In this document: positions 1-8,713 of the stretch, piece by piece
Layout: each line of letters begins with the position of its first letter
How positions within the stretch are numbered: position 1 is the stretch's first letter
IMG/VR virus record: IMGVR_UViG_3300036719_005587
Location: 1 to 40,065 of that record
Source: a virus
Length of the DNA: 40,065 nt
Reading direction: 5' to 3' (one strand)
The notes under the pieces: generated by a model
Seen by the model: the letters and a program-made list of their open reading frames with translations, nothing else
Databases searched by the model: none
What the model was told of the DNA's origin: nothing
Position numbers and translations under genes: made by a program

Positions 1-82
1 CGCGGAAGGAATGCTTTGCTCGCGAAGCTCGCCCCTGCGTTCGAACCCGGAGCTTCGCAGGGGTTCTCGTCCCGGCCTGAAA

Positions 83-125
83 CGCCATCACCCCAACCCG
101 GAAATACCGGGTTGGGGTGATGGCG
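83..125 (-). terminator. perfect 19-bp stem-loop
   Basis: Arms 83-101 and 107-125 are perfect reverse complements around a five-base loop. Read on the minus strand the hairpin would immediately follow the CCA of the tRNA-Ser-like fragment at 121-137 and is followed by a short run of T, so it could be that tRNA gene's terminator. No long U tract is present, so termination is inferred from structure and position only. Confidence 0.45.
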
Positions 126-137
126 GAGAGGGTGGGA
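121..137 (-). other. candidate attachment site (tRNA-Ser 3' end remnant)
   Basis: The plus-strand text TGGCGGAGAGGGTGGGA is the reverse complement of a typical bacterial tRNA-Ser 3' end including CCA. The rest of a tRNA (T loop, anticodon arm) does not follow, so only the end is present. Phages and islands commonly integrate into tRNA 3' ends and leave such a duplicated core at one boundary. That this is attL is an inference; no integrase gene lies next to it and the other boundary is outside the window. Confidence 0.4.
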
Positions 138-425
138 ACCCTGCCGATGGTGCGGTTTTCTTCGTAATCATGGGTATCTATGCGTTGGTGGTTTGACTTG
201 TGTAATGCAGCTTGTGCGGTCTTGAACAGTCGATTTGTGTGAAATCCGTGTGGAATCCGGGGATTCTGTCGCGGATTTCGAATGGATTTCCGTCCCTTCC
301 CGACCGCAATCCGCCCCCGGTGTTCCGGGAGATCGGGTTGGGTTGGCTAGGGTCTCGTCCATCCGTCACACCTCTGCCAGATCGGCGAGTCGGATCAAGG
401 GCTTTCGGTGGAGGATGCTCCAGAC

Positions 426-1466
426 TTATTCTTCTTCCCCCGCCACACACCAGATACGCTTCAGCGGCAATTTACTTCGGACCTCCTCGTCCAGGCGGTC
501 GTATGCCGCCAGCAGGTTTGAAATCAGCGTATCACGATTCCATAGACGGACCCTGAAAAACTGGGCTGCCCGTTCCTTCTCGATGGTCTGCTTGAATCCG
601 CCCCAACTTACGAGAAGCCCATGCTGTGCTTGATGGTTCTGCATCGTGCCGACGAGTTGATCGAGCACGACTCTTTCCACTGGGGAATCCCCGGATTTCA
701 CCTGGACGCAGATTCTCGGCTGACCGAACCCGAGGCCGCCCGGTGCCGCCAATAGGTCAACCCCGTTGTCGGGTCCCTCTGGTGGTTGGTGGACGACATA
801 CCCCTCAGTTTCGAGGATGGCTTTCACCAATGAGGCCAGCCCGTGGCCCTTGAATTTGGCCAAAATGAGCTTGGAAATCTGATCGTAAGCGGTTGTTTCT
901 AGGTCGATTGAACCCGGCTGAAGATCTTCTGCGCCAGTTTCCACTCCGGCGGCGAGAGTCGCCTTGGATACGGCTGGGACAATCCACTTGTTTGCGGCCA
1001 TCTCCTTGATCCGCGCCTCGGCATTGTTGCGCTGAATTTGGCAAACAGTGAGAAACGCCCCAAATGAATAGAGGATGTCCTGGTCGAACCTGTCACGAGG
1101 GATGTCCTGGGCAAACCACTCCACTTTTCTCGAATTGCGGTAAATGTCCTCGGCACTGGCATCATATTCGCACGGGCCAACGACCTTCCCAAAGTGGATT
1201 GTGGGGTTGAACTTACTGGGCAGGGCAATCCAATCCCCTGGCTGGATCGCCCGGCAGAATTGCATCCCCTGTCTGGCCCAATTCTGAACCGCCCCCTTGC
1301 TCGCCTCGGGGTAAATCTCGCCGAAAAGCCCGTAGTATGACGGAAGGTCATGCGCATCCTTCAGGTCCATCGCCATGCCGCTCCAGGTGAAGTAGATTCG
1401 ACCGTCGTTGAGAAATTTCTGCTCGTGCTGGCCTTGGCGGCCGGAGCGGGTAAGGAAAAGTGCCAT
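426..1466 (-). CDS. Mrr-like restriction endonuclease
   Basis: A 346-residue protein whose C-terminal third carries the Mrr-type PD-(D/E)XK nuclease signature: Glu220 in an ETEGY context, Asp237 in NGVDLL, and Gln255-x-Lys257 in CVQVKSG, followed by a helix-rich tail. The N-terminal half (LTRSGRQGQHEQKFL) matches the leader domain seen in many restriction-system proteins. Mrr-family enzymes usually cut modified DNA as type IV restriction, so it could act against foreign methylated DNA. I chose the ATG at 1466 because the conserved N-terminus begins there and an AGAGG lies just upstream; a longer frame to 1658 is open but its sequence looks non-coding. It is divergent from the methyltransferase pair. 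Confidence 0.8.
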   Translation of the reverse strand: MALFLTRSGRQGQHEQKFLNDGRIYFTWSGMAMDLKDAHDLPSYYGLFGEIYPEASKGAVQNWARQGMQFCRAIQPGDWIALPSKFNPTIHFGKVVGPCEYDASAEDIYRNSRKVEWFAQDIPRDRFDQDILYSFGAFLTVCQIQRNNAEARIKEMAANKWIVPAVSKATLAAGVETGAEDLQPGSIDLETTAYDQISKLILAKFKGHGLASLVKAILETEGYVVHQPPEGPDNGVDLLAAPGGLGFGQPRICVQVKSGDSPVERVVLDQLVGTMQNHQAQHGLLVSWGGFKQTIEKERAAQFFRVRLWNRDTLISNLLAAYDRLDEEVRSKLPLKRIWCVAGEEE

Positions 1467-1722
1467 GAGGCCTCTACAATTGCCGTATTCCCACGAATCT
1501 GCAAGCGTCCAAGTGAGCCCTAAAGAGGCCGCAGAGGAGCGGATTAAAGGGCTTGGCAAATCCGCATGTGGAGCTACCATGACGCTGATAAAATCTATGC
1601 CAAATCCCCTAAAATATCTTACTCCTAATCGAAATCCGTGAACTTCCGCTCTCCCCACTCACGCCCCGCCTCAAAGGCAGGTCAAGAAAGCCGACGCCAG
1701 AAGCAGATTCTGGTGGAGAAAA

Positions 1723-1752
1723 TTGAGCCAGTGGGCATGTTGCCAGACTAAT
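1723..1752 (+). promoter_or_regulatory. weak sigma70-like promoter candidate
   Basis: TTGAGC (1723-1728) and ACTAAT (1747-1752) are separated by 18 bases and lie 22 bases before the first methyltransferase start, each matching the consensus at four of six positions. The remainder of the 308-base divergent gap (1467-1774) shows no other clear signal. This is a weak match by eye. Confidence 0.25.
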
Positions 1753-1774
1753 AGGAAAGGGTAGCCTCCTCAAA

Positions 1775-2698
1775 ATGACCAAGACCGAATTATTTCAAAA
1801 TCCTGAGACTGAGACTCGCGGCGCGCCGCCGAAGTCCGAGAAATCTATTGTTCAGCCGGATTTGCCGCTACTTCAAAGCAGCCCCCCTAAACTACAACCA
1901 GTTAGCGTGGGAGGTTTTGAAACCCAAAAGGTTTATCATGGCAACTTTATTGAGCTAGCCGCACAACTTCCTGACCAGAGCGTTGATTTAATCATAGCTG
2001 ACCCCCCTTACAACGCCAGCAAGGGTAATGCGCTCTCGATGCAGTCGCGAGCCCTGCCAGGGACGGGCGGTGCTTGGAATAAAATCGCCGAGGTCTGGGA
2101 CGACATGAGCCTTGAAGATTATATGGCATTTACTCTGAGTTGGCTAAGTGAAGCCCGCCGCGTCCTAAAGCAGACTGGTTCGATGTGGGTGCACGGAACC
2201 TATCATAGCGCTGGCATTACTAATGTCGCCATGCAGATGCTCGAAATCGAAATCATAAACGAGATCGTCTGGTATAAGCGCAATAGCTTCCCAAACCTTG
2301 CTGGCCGTCGCTTAACTGCTAGCCATGAGACCATCTTGTGGGCGCATCGTGGGGGGGGCAAGCGCTCTTATCGCTTTAATTACGAATACTCAAAGATTGG
2401 CAATTTTTCTGACGATGTTCTGAAAGCTCCAGGGAAACAAATGCGCACTGTATGGGATTTGCCAAACAACAAACCCCGGCACGAACAGGCACACGGAAAG
2501 CATCCCGCTCAGAAGCCGGTGCGTCTTGCCCGCCGGTTCATCCAGCTATCTGCTGGACCAGGCGACCTGTGTCTTGTGCCGTTCGCGGGTTCGGGCAGCG
2601 AATGTGTCGCGGCTCAAGAAGAAGGGCTGCACTTTATCGGTTTTGATACCGATAAATCTTACGTCGAAATAGCACTTGCTAGGCTCAATGGGGTATGA
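1775..2698 (+). CDS. DNA N6-adenine methyltransferase, beta class (DpnA-like)
   Basis: A 307-residue DNA methyltransferase. Catalytic motif DPPY lies early (residues 76-79, IIADPPYN) and the SAM-binding FAGSG motif lies near the C-terminus (270-274), which is the beta-class order. KHPAQKP before the FAGSG region is typical of N6A/N4C enzymes. The overall layout resembles DpnA/M.HinfI-type enzymes that methylate adenine. Residues 1-50 form a proline-rich, probably disordered leader. It overlaps the next methyltransferase by four bases (ATGA), so the two are probably co-translated. Its base composition is noticeably more AT-rich than the phage genes, a sign of separate origin. The recognition sequence cannot be read from the protein. 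Confidence 0.88.
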   Translation: MTKTELFQNPETETRGAPPKSEKSIVQPDLPLLQSSPPKLQPVSVGGFETQKVYHGNFIELAAQLPDQSVDLIIADPPYNASKGNALSMQSRALPGTGGAWNKIAEVWDDMSLEDYMAFTLSWLSEARRVLKQTGSMWVHGTYHSAGITNVAMQMLEIEIINEIVWYKRNSFPNLAGRRLTASHETILWAHRGGGKRSYRFNYEYSKIGNFSDDVLKAPGKQMRTVWDLPNNKPRHEQAHGKHPAQKPVRLARRFIQLSAGPGDLCLVPFAGSGSECVAAQEEGLHFIGFDTDKSYVEIALARLNGV

Positions 2699-3585
2699 AA
2701 ATGATCGCACAAAACTTACCCTTATTCGAACAGGAGGATATGCCGGTTTCTCAGATGACTAAGGAAAGTCATTCATCGAATGGTGATGTGCCTTCTCTCC
2801 TTAAATGGACAGGGAGCAAGCGTAGCCAAGCCGTGCGTATTGCTGCCCTAGCACCCACTCACAACCGCTATTATGAGCCTTTTCTAGGTGGTGGCGCGTT
2901 AATGTTCATGCTTGGCAAACCTGGTGATGTTGGGGCTGACATTTACGCCCCTTTAGTTGCGTTCTGGAACCTGGTGCGTGATGACTCCGAATATCTTATC
3001 GCTAACTACACCAAGCAATGGGAAGCTTTACAGGCAGACTTGCCAGGTTATTTTTACATTGTGCGTGATCGCTTCAACGTCGAGCAGAAGCCTGAAGATT
3101 TGAACTTTCTAATGCGAACCTGCGTCAACGGCATAGTTCGGTTTAGCAAGAGCGGGCACTTCAATAATTCGTTTCATTTGTCGCGAAAGGGTATGCTTCC
3201 GCAGCGTTTCGCCAAGATTGTTCGGGAATGGTCTATTCATCTAAAGGGCATTGAATTTCGCAATGGAGACTTTGAGCGAACCACGGCTGACGCTAAAGCT
3301 GGAGACTTTATTTATCTCGATCCTCCATACGCAGGGAATAAACAGCGCTACATCGGCGATCTCGACGTAGACCGCTTTTATCAATTACTCGAAGAGTTTA
3401 ATCGTCGGGGAGTAAAATGGGCGTTATCGTTTGACGGCGCACGCGGCAACATTACCTACGACTATAAACTCCCGACTGAGATCTACAAGCGTAAGGAAGT
3501 CTTGAGCAGTGGCTACAGTGCCGTCGCCAAAGTGCTTAACGGCCCCGTGGAGATTGTTACAGAGAGCCTATACCTCAACTACTAA
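2695..3585 (+). CDS. DNA N6-adenine methyltransferase, alpha class (Dam/D12 family)
   Basis: A 296-residue D12-class adenine methyltransferase. It shows the SAM-side motifs KWTGSK (37-42) and EPFLGGGA (61-68), then the catalytic DPPY at 209-212, the alpha-class order shared by Dam and DpnM. A 30-residue N-terminal extension precedes the conserved core. It starts inside the stop of the beta-class methyltransferase. Paired alpha plus beta adenine methyltransferases are known from DpnII/MboI-like systems, where one copy protects double- and the other also single-stranded DNA; they also occur where the two strands of an asymmetric site need separate enzymes. Which applies here is unknown. Its 3' end overlaps the oppositely oriented endonuclease gene by 11 bases. 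Confidence 0.9.
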   Translation: MKMIAQNLPLFEQEDMPVSQMTKESHSSNGDVPSLLKWTGSKRSQAVRIAALAPTHNRYYEPFLGGGALMFMLGKPGDVGADIYAPLVAFWNLVRDDSEYLIANYTKQWEALQADLPGYFYIVRDRFNVEQKPEDLNFLMRTCVNGIVRFSKSGHFNNSFHLSRKGMLPQRFAKIVREWSIHLKGIEFRNGDFERTTADAKAGDFIYLDPPYAGNKQRYIGDLDVDRFYQLLEEFNRRGVKWALSFDGARGNITYDYKLPTEIYKRKEVLSSGYSAVAKVLNGPVEIVTESLYLNY

Positions 3586-5578
3586 GCTTTAGCGTTACAA
3601 ATTTTCCCCAATTTGAAAGAGAGGCGAGATGTCTGACGAGCGTTTTGCCCTTGGGCGTGTCGCCTCTCAGATGTAAGATGCAGGTCTTTCCTTCTTGCGT
3701 AAACTCCACGCCAATTTGTATATCGAGATTAGTGCCCTCAGGGACGCTATTAAATGGGTTAGTTGATGCTGCTAAGTAAGCGCCCGCCGAGATGTAAGTG
3801 AGATTTGGGCAATTCCAATCGTCGTTGTAGATCGCCCAGGGTGTGAGCTTCTCGGCGCGATGGATACTGGGTGGGCTTTCAAAAAGCACCTCCGTGTAGC
3901 GGGTCAATCGTGGGCCAATATTATCATCGAGCGAACGTGAAAATTCTTTCGATTCAATGCAAAGGCAAATTGGATGGACGCCGTGTCCGAATAAAGCGAA
4001 AACATGGTCAGGTCGCTTTGCCCCCTCGGCCGACACACGGGGAAGAGTTAGCCAGCGATGCTCCGCTTCTGCCTTGGCCCAACGGAAGGATATGCCCGAC
4101 CAGTCGCCGCCTGGCGGATTACACATGCCCTCAAAAACAATGTCTGACCCTAGTGACTCAAAAGCGACGTGTAAAGCTGTGTCGACGTCCTGTTCGCCAA
4201 AGCTCCGCACCTTAGCTTCAACGTGCAATGGTATGTTCTCTTCCTTTAGCGCCGCAGCCCAAGCGTCTTTCAAGTAGCCTCTTGGTGTTCCTTCGGGCTT
4301 GGTTGAGCTATCGACCAGCACTGCATCGCTTACCCCAAGAACAGCCTCCCACAGTCCGTTACGTCCTGCTAAGGCCACTGGGTCGCGCGCGAGGTCGGTC
4401 CAATGCGTCCGTGGCGCAGGACCATAAACGAAAGTCATTAAGTCGCAGTCGTCGCCTATGAGCATGCGTGCGAGCGGGGGAAGGCCACGGTCTGGTCGTG
4501 CGTCGTCGCCGCGTGGCTTAAACCCCATTACCCACGAGATTGCGAGATGCTTGTCTGCTGCTGCGAGCCACTTCTCAAAACCCGCGCTCATGTCGGGATA
4601 AAGTGACTTTGCTCTAGCGGCAAACCGCCGTCTGTGTTCTTTTGGCACGAAGGATAAAGGCAGTGCTGTTGAAGTCAGTCCGAGGCTAAAGCTTGCCCCC
4701 AATCCCATGAATAGTTTTGCGCTAGCCGTTAGGCCGTCAATATAGGCTGTCTTTTTCCATGCCAAATGCGCGTCACGGTTGAGGAAGTCCGGCAAGCTTT
4801 CACCAGCCATCACCGCATCGTAAGCCAATTGCCATTGATCTCCGCTGAGACCGTCTTTGCGCTTTTTTGAGTCGGCTAGCAACTTTACGAGGGAGACGCA
4901 CTTGTCGCCAAGATCAGAAGCCGCCTGTCGTGTGTCTTGCCCGAGAACAGCAAGTTTGAGGAACTCCAGAAACTCGGTTTTACCAAAAATTGACTGGAAG
5001 TGTTCGATTGTTTGGTCGGTTGCGCCAGCGTTTGGCTCATAGACCGGCAGACATACCGAGCCTTGATATTGTGTCATCGCGAAGAAACTGAAAGGGATAG
5101 CCGGATTGGGCATCCGCTCTGCCTTGCGACCACGGTCTGCATCAAGCTCAAAACCGCCAAGCTCTGCAACGTAGAAATATGGCACCTCAGCATGAGCGAA
5201 AGAAAACGCCCTGCCCTGTCGCTGCCACGCTTGATTGCCTGCTGGCAGTGCGCCACAGAATTCAATTGCAGCAACTGGTTGTTCTTTGCCATCCACTATA
5301 AGCGTCACGATGGCATCGGCAGCTTCACGAAGTCTTCCTCCAGATCGTTGAATGAAAGCAAGGACATCTTGATTCCAGCGACGATCTCCGTATCCTGGAA
5401 GGAACTGAAAGTGGAGTTCTTGGTCCCTGAGACGAACGACATAGACTGGGCATGTGACCGAATTTAGGGGACCTGCAATCTCAGCGGTAAGATCACCCAG
5501 GCCACTGACTATGTAGTCAAACGCTCTTACACATTCGACGATGTTGTCCCCGTGGATATTAAATTTCTTTCGATTCAT
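3575..5578 (-). CDS. large putative type II restriction endonuclease
   Basis: A 667-residue protein with no family I can name. Near residues 523-544 it has a good PD-(D/E)XK pattern: Pro-Asp (KRPDHVFAL), 18 residues, then Glu-Ser-Lys (CIESKEF). Earlier, AAIEFCGALPAGNQAW (about 103-118) resembles a second acidic nuclease-like strand but has Cys where Lys is expected. Its position, convergent with two adenine methyltransferases, makes a cognate endonuclease the best reading. It is far larger than DpnII-type enzymes (under about 300 residues). I prefer the ATG at 5578, with GGAAG 10 bases upstream, over a TTG at 5593. An alternative is a nuclease of another defence type that happens to sit here. 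Confidence 0.6.
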   Translation of the reverse strand: MNRKKFNIHGDNIVECVRAFDYIVSGLGDLTAEIAGPLNSVTCPVYVVRLRDQELHFQFLPGYGDRRWNQDVLAFIQRSGGRLREAADAIVTLIVDGKEQPVAAIEFCGALPAGNQAWQRQGRAFSFAHAEVPYFYVAELGGFELDADRGRKAERMPNPAIPFSFFAMTQYQGSVCLPVYEPNAGATDQTIEHFQSIFGKTEFLEFLKLAVLGQDTRQAASDLGDKCVSLVKLLADSKKRKDGLSGDQWQLAYDAVMAGESLPDFLNRDAHLAWKKTAYIDGLTASAKLFMGLGASFSLGLTSTALPLSFVPKEHRRRFAARAKSLYPDMSAGFEKWLAAADKHLAISWVMGFKPRGDDARPDRGLPPLARMLIGDDCDLMTFVYGPAPRTHWTDLARDPVALAGRNGLWEAVLGVSDAVLVDSSTKPEGTPRGYLKDAWAAALKEENIPLHVEAKVRSFGEQDVDTALHVAFESLGSDIVFEGMCNPPGGDWSGISFRWAKAEAEHRWLTLPRVSAEGAKRPDHVFALFGHGVHPICLCIESKEFSRSLDDNIGPRLTRYTEVLFESPPSIHRAEKLTPWAIYNDDWNCPNLTYISAGAYLAASTNPFNSVPEGTNLDIQIGVEFTQEGKTCILHLRGDTPKGKTLVRHLASLSNWGKFVTLKLSS

Positions 5579-5820
5579 CAGCAATCTTCCCAAAGAGGTT
5601 CAAATTCGCGGCAAAATGTCGCATAGTCAACAAAAACACCCTTCCTATCCTCTCGACCTTTGGGCTTTATGGCTATCTTCTTTGTTTTTGCGCCAAAATT
5701 CCGTTATTTTTGAGCAAAATTATGCCCGATTGGGTGAGCTCGCTGGAGACTTCCTCGTCCCGGTGTGCTTTGGGCCAAAATCTTTGTTGAGAGGTGGCCG
5801 CGATTCGAGATTATTGGCGC

Positions 5821-6318
5821 ATGGAAGAACAGGAATTCATCGACCTCGTGAACCAGCTTGCTCAAGTGCGCCCTGCACCTGGACATGCTGGGGTGTTCTA
5901 CAGTGACTCGCCGTCTTGTGCCGGTCTCAGCTCAGGGGCTGGCCAGTTCCTCTGGTTTGGTGGAATGAGGGAGCTTCTGGAGTTCCTTCGCGACCATGTT
6001 CACGATTTGGGGATGGGTCCTATGTATCTCGACCACTCGAAACTACGGGGACAGGCAGATCATTTTGTCGGACGGGCAATCGATGGCGATCTTCCTTTGG
6101 CTGCCTTGATCAACCAACTGAACATTGCCCTTGAAGGCTTTATCGAGATCGAGTGGGTCGGGCTATTTGAGGACCTCGTGATTGGCCTCGACGCTTTCCC
6201 TCTGAAATTGCGCGAAGATTTCCTTTCAGAGCGGGGGGCAATTACCACAGGTGGTAAGGCAATCTCAAACGCTCAGGTTCCGGAATTCGTGGACTTCTTG
6301 GCGTCCTACGGGGTCTAG
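5821..6318 (+). CDS. hypothetical protein
   Basis: A 165-residue protein rich in acidic residues with no motif I recognise. It begins MEEQEFIDLVNQL; an upstream ATA/GTG-type start at 5794 would add nine residues. The composition is that of a soluble, mostly alpha-helical protein. The middle (AALINQLNIALEGFIEIEW) and the end (VPEFVDFLASYGV) look amphipathic. It stands alone between the restriction locus and the two-component operon, and its orientation makes it divergent from the endonuclease gene. It may be an immunity or accessory protein of either, but nothing in the sequence shows that. Confidence 0.5.
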   Translation: MEEQEFIDLVNQLAQVRPAPGHAGVFYSDSPSCAGLSSGAGQFLWFGGMRELLEFLRDHVHDLGMGPMYLDHSKLRGQADHFVGRAIDGDLPLAALINQLNIALEGFIEIEWVGLFEDLVIGLDAFPLKLREDFLSERGAITTGGKAISNAQVPEFVDFLASYGV

Positions 6319-6653
6319 CTTGGTAAGCCGTTGCCTGTCCCACGCACGATGCCTGCTTTGGACTACTGCACATTTTTTCTTGCGCTCCGTTTGCAACACG
6401 GTTCGGAAACCGGTAATATTCGCCCATGGCCACCGTCCGAATTGTCCGATTTTCCAAAGCCGCCCTGCTCCGCAAGGTGGATCCCGCGCTTTTTTCTCGA
6501 TTTCGCCCGCGCCAGCGGTGTTTTTCTGCGCGTAACAAGATTCTCGATCCACCGAAATTACTTATTATGAACAGATTATGTAATCATGATTTGCCGGTCA
6601 TTCATAGTGCTTGATCCCTAAATGGCTTCCTCCTCTTGTTTTTAAAATGCGGC
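6319..6653. other. convergent intergenic region, no gene seen
   Basis: This 335-base gap lies between two convergent genes. Short frames on both strands overlap each other and do not resemble any protein. The part around 6550-6600 is AT-rich. I found no clear terminator hairpin with a T tract and no repeat that could be assigned a role. Confidence 0.4.
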
Positions 6654-7643
6654 TCAGGGCGGAGAGATCAGCTCGTAGGTGGTGGTCACTCCGCTGCCGC
6701 TCACGTGTTTCAGGCGTTTGAGATCCGTCAAGCGGGCCAGAGCCACCTTCACTCGGTGCACGCTGAATGTCACCCCATCGCCAATTTGCCTGCGTGTGAG
6801 TCTGGGACGCCCATTAAAATGTCGTAAAATCGCGTCCGCGTCTTCCTCGATCTGGGGCTTTACTGGAGCGTCCAGCCCCTCGCGAACTGTGATCCAATGT
6901 TTGATACGATAACCATTCCCTGGTGGAGTCTCGATAATATCGTTTTTGTCACAATCCCATCCGGCAGCGCGCATTTTGTCGGAGCACTGTGTTCGAAATT
7001 CGTTGATCGCGCTCCTGATCGAGGCTTCACCAATGTTTCCCAGAGCTTCCGACAGGGCTTTTGCAGACATCCTGATACCCTTCTCCCCCGGTTTGGGGGC
7101 AAGCACTGTGAGCGCCCTGCGTATAATCGTTCCAGTTCTGTTCCCACCGATTTCAACGCCAGCTAAATCGAAGTGACTTTCGTGCGCGACCAATTCCCCG
7201 CCTTGGAACGGGCGCAGGGGACCCTGCGCTGGAGCCACCTCGGATACCCCGTTCCCGAGAACCTTCTTAATCTGAGTTTCGGGTGGATCCTCGTCGAAAG
7301 GTTTCATAATGAAGCCCTTCGCACCTTGCTGCATGACATCCCGGCAGAGGTTGTGCTGCCCCTTGCCGTGAGAGGTGATGATTATGATAGGCGGCGTTCC
7401 AGGCTGAGCAACCAGACGTTCAAGCAGTGCCAGACCAGTCTGGCGGCGGGTCGGCCCCTCCGGCTTCACGGGAATTTCAAGATCCAATAGAATGAGGTCG
7501 ATAGCGGTGTCACTTTTTTCAATAGCGGTCAGCGCGTGTTCGAGGCAATGCACAGACTCAGAATGATGTCCCAACGCGGCGATGCGATCCTCCAAGTCTT
7601 CGCACACGCCGTGTTCGTCGTCGATGATAAGAATGGTTTTCAT
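6654..7643 (-). CDS. response regulator with winged-helix output domain
   Basis: A 329-residue response regulator. Residues 1-125 are a receiver domain with acidic pair Asp8-Asp9, phospho-acceptor Asp54 (LILLDLEIP), switch Thr90 and Lys114 (FIMKPFD). Residues about 150-252 look like a PhoB/OmpR-type winged helix ending in the typical GNGYRIKHW wing, with an insert relative to the usual length. The C-terminal 60 residues (LTRRQIGDGVTFSVHRVKVAL) form a second helix-turn-helix. It should bind DNA when phosphorylated. It is the last gene of an operon, overlapping the histidine kinase by four bases, so the kinase is its probable partner. Possible target sites lie upstream of the operon at 10675-10703. 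Confidence 0.85.
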   Translation of the reverse strand: MKTILIIDDEHGVCEDLEDRIAALGHHSESVHCLEHALTAIEKSDTAIDLILLDLEIPVKPEGPTRRQTGLALLERLVAQPGTPPIIIITSHGKGQHNLCRDVMQQGAKGFIMKPFDEDPPETQIKKVLGNGVSEVAPAQGPLRPFQGGELVAHESHFDLAGVEIGGNRTGTIIRRALTVLAPKPGEKGIRMSAKALSEALGNIGEASIRSAINEFRTQCSDKMRAAGWDCDKNDIIETPPGNGYRIKHWITVREGLDAPVKPQIEEDADAILRHFNGRPRLTRRQIGDGVTFSVHRVKVALARLTDLKRLKHVSGSGVTTTYELISPP

Positions 7644-8713
7644 GCTGAGAGATTGGATGCATCCAAGATGGGAAGAACAACGGATGCGGTGGTGCCTTTA
7701 TCCTCACGACTATCCATGCCCAATCGCCCTCCGTGAGCGCTGATATACCGATTGCATAGGGGCAGACCGTAGCCGGAACCTCCTCGTTTGGAGGTTTTTC
7801 CGGGGACAAAGTTCAGTAGCCCATCGAGATCGACTTGGGACAAACCATGCCCAAAGTCCTGAATGTGAATACGGATGTGCCCTTCAATAACATCTCCTCC
7901 GATCTTAACTTTGCCAGGAAGGATTTTGCCATCCTTTCGCCCGTGGGCCTCTATGGCATTTTTGATGAGATTGCTAAAGGCGATAACGATTTCCAGGCGG
8001 GCAACTGAGAAATTCACCCCTTCCGGAATCCCGTTGATGACCTCGACCTTTGAATGATTAAATCCTTCATCCCAGATCTGTTCTCTTGCAGACACTAAGG
8101 ATTCTTCGATCACTTCGCGGATAGGTTCAGTCGATTTCTTAACGGTCAAAGGGGAAGTGTAATTGTCCATCATGTTGAGCATCCTACGCAGGTAATCTCG
8201 GCCGTTAGTGATTCTTTTCACATTGCGCTTGTGGATAGGATCTTTGAGTAGGTCGTCCGAAGGCCGGAGGTAGGTGATGATATTTCTGATGTCGTGTACC
8301 GCTGCCCGGATATGGAGTGCCGTGCTCTTTTCCGCCATTTCCCGTGCCGCTTCAGCCGCCTCCGGACCGAATCGGATTTTGATCTTCTCAAACTCATCGT
8401 GGAGCAAGCCCTCGTGACCCGGTTGCGAGCCTCCTAGTTGCCGACGCGAGATGGAACGCCTGATAGCGGCCTCAACCATTGCGTGAGTCTCGCCGGCCAT
8501 CTCTGCGGAGATCTGCTGGGAGATAGTCTCTGGTAGGGACGCGAGAGCCTCTGCCACCACTTTGCGTACCTCCCATTTAGAGTCTACCGCGAAAGCAATC
8601 ACCAGCGACAACGCTTCCTCGTCGTCATGGCGGGACGTTAGTAATCCACAAGCTTCGACGGCGGCTTCGCGGCGAAGCCGCCAGTCGGGGATGGTTGAGG
8701 GTTCAGTATTCAT
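7640..8713 (-). CDS. HEAT-repeat histidine kinase
   Basis: A 357-residue soluble sensor kinase. Residues about 10-90 form HEAT-like helical repeats (DDEEALSLVIAFAVDSKWEV). The dimerisation/phospho-acceptor helix has His140 in AVHDIRN. The ATPase domain has the N box NLIKNAIEA (248-256), G1 DFGHG (286-290) and G2 GGSGYGLPL (311-319). There is no transmembrane segment or PAS domain, so it senses something inside the cell, probably through the HEAT repeats. The ATG at 8713 overlaps the end of the ATPase gene by 11 bases; a longer frame to 8809 lies wholly within that gene. The tight overlaps on both sides imply that ATPase, kinase and regulator are made together. Confidence 0.87.
   Translation of the reverse strand: MNTEPSTIPDWRLRREAAVEACGLLTSRHDDEEALSLVIAFAVDSKWEVRKVVAEALASLPETISQQISAEMAGETHAMVEAAIRRSISRRQLGGSQPGHEGLLHDEFEKIKIRFGPEAAEAAREMAEKSTALHIRAAVHDIRNIITYLRPSDDLLKDPIHKRNVKRITNGRDYLRRMLNMMDNYTSPLTVKKSTEPIREVIEESLVSAREQIWDEGFNHSKVEVINGIPEGVNFSVARLEIVIAFSNLIKNAIEAHGRKDGKILPGKVKIGGDVIEGHIRIHIQDFGHGLSQVDLDGLLNFVPGKTSKRGGSGYGLPLCNRYISAHGGRLGMDSREDKGTTASVVLPILDASNLSA

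Larger units (their letters stand above)
1..425. other. non-coding left flank
   Basis: I see no supportable gene in this stretch; the short open frames on both strands overlap one another and show no recognisable protein. It holds an imperfect inverted repeat (arms 32-39 and 56-63), a perfect 19-bp hairpin (83-125) and a tRNA-Ser-like 3' fragment (121-137). From about 138 to 425 I see only simple sequence without clear signals. The flank may be the junction between chromosome and an integrated element. Confidence 0.5.

Noticed and set aside
32-63. tRNA-like TTCGAAC loop at 40-46 near a GC-rich inverted repeat
   Set aside because: The flanking bases do not form a five-base T stem and no acceptor or anticodon arm is present.
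6426-6614. 62-codon open frame on the plus strand
   Set aside because: Several frames on both strands are open over the same bases, no Shine-Dalgarno or family match is present, and composition looks non-coding.
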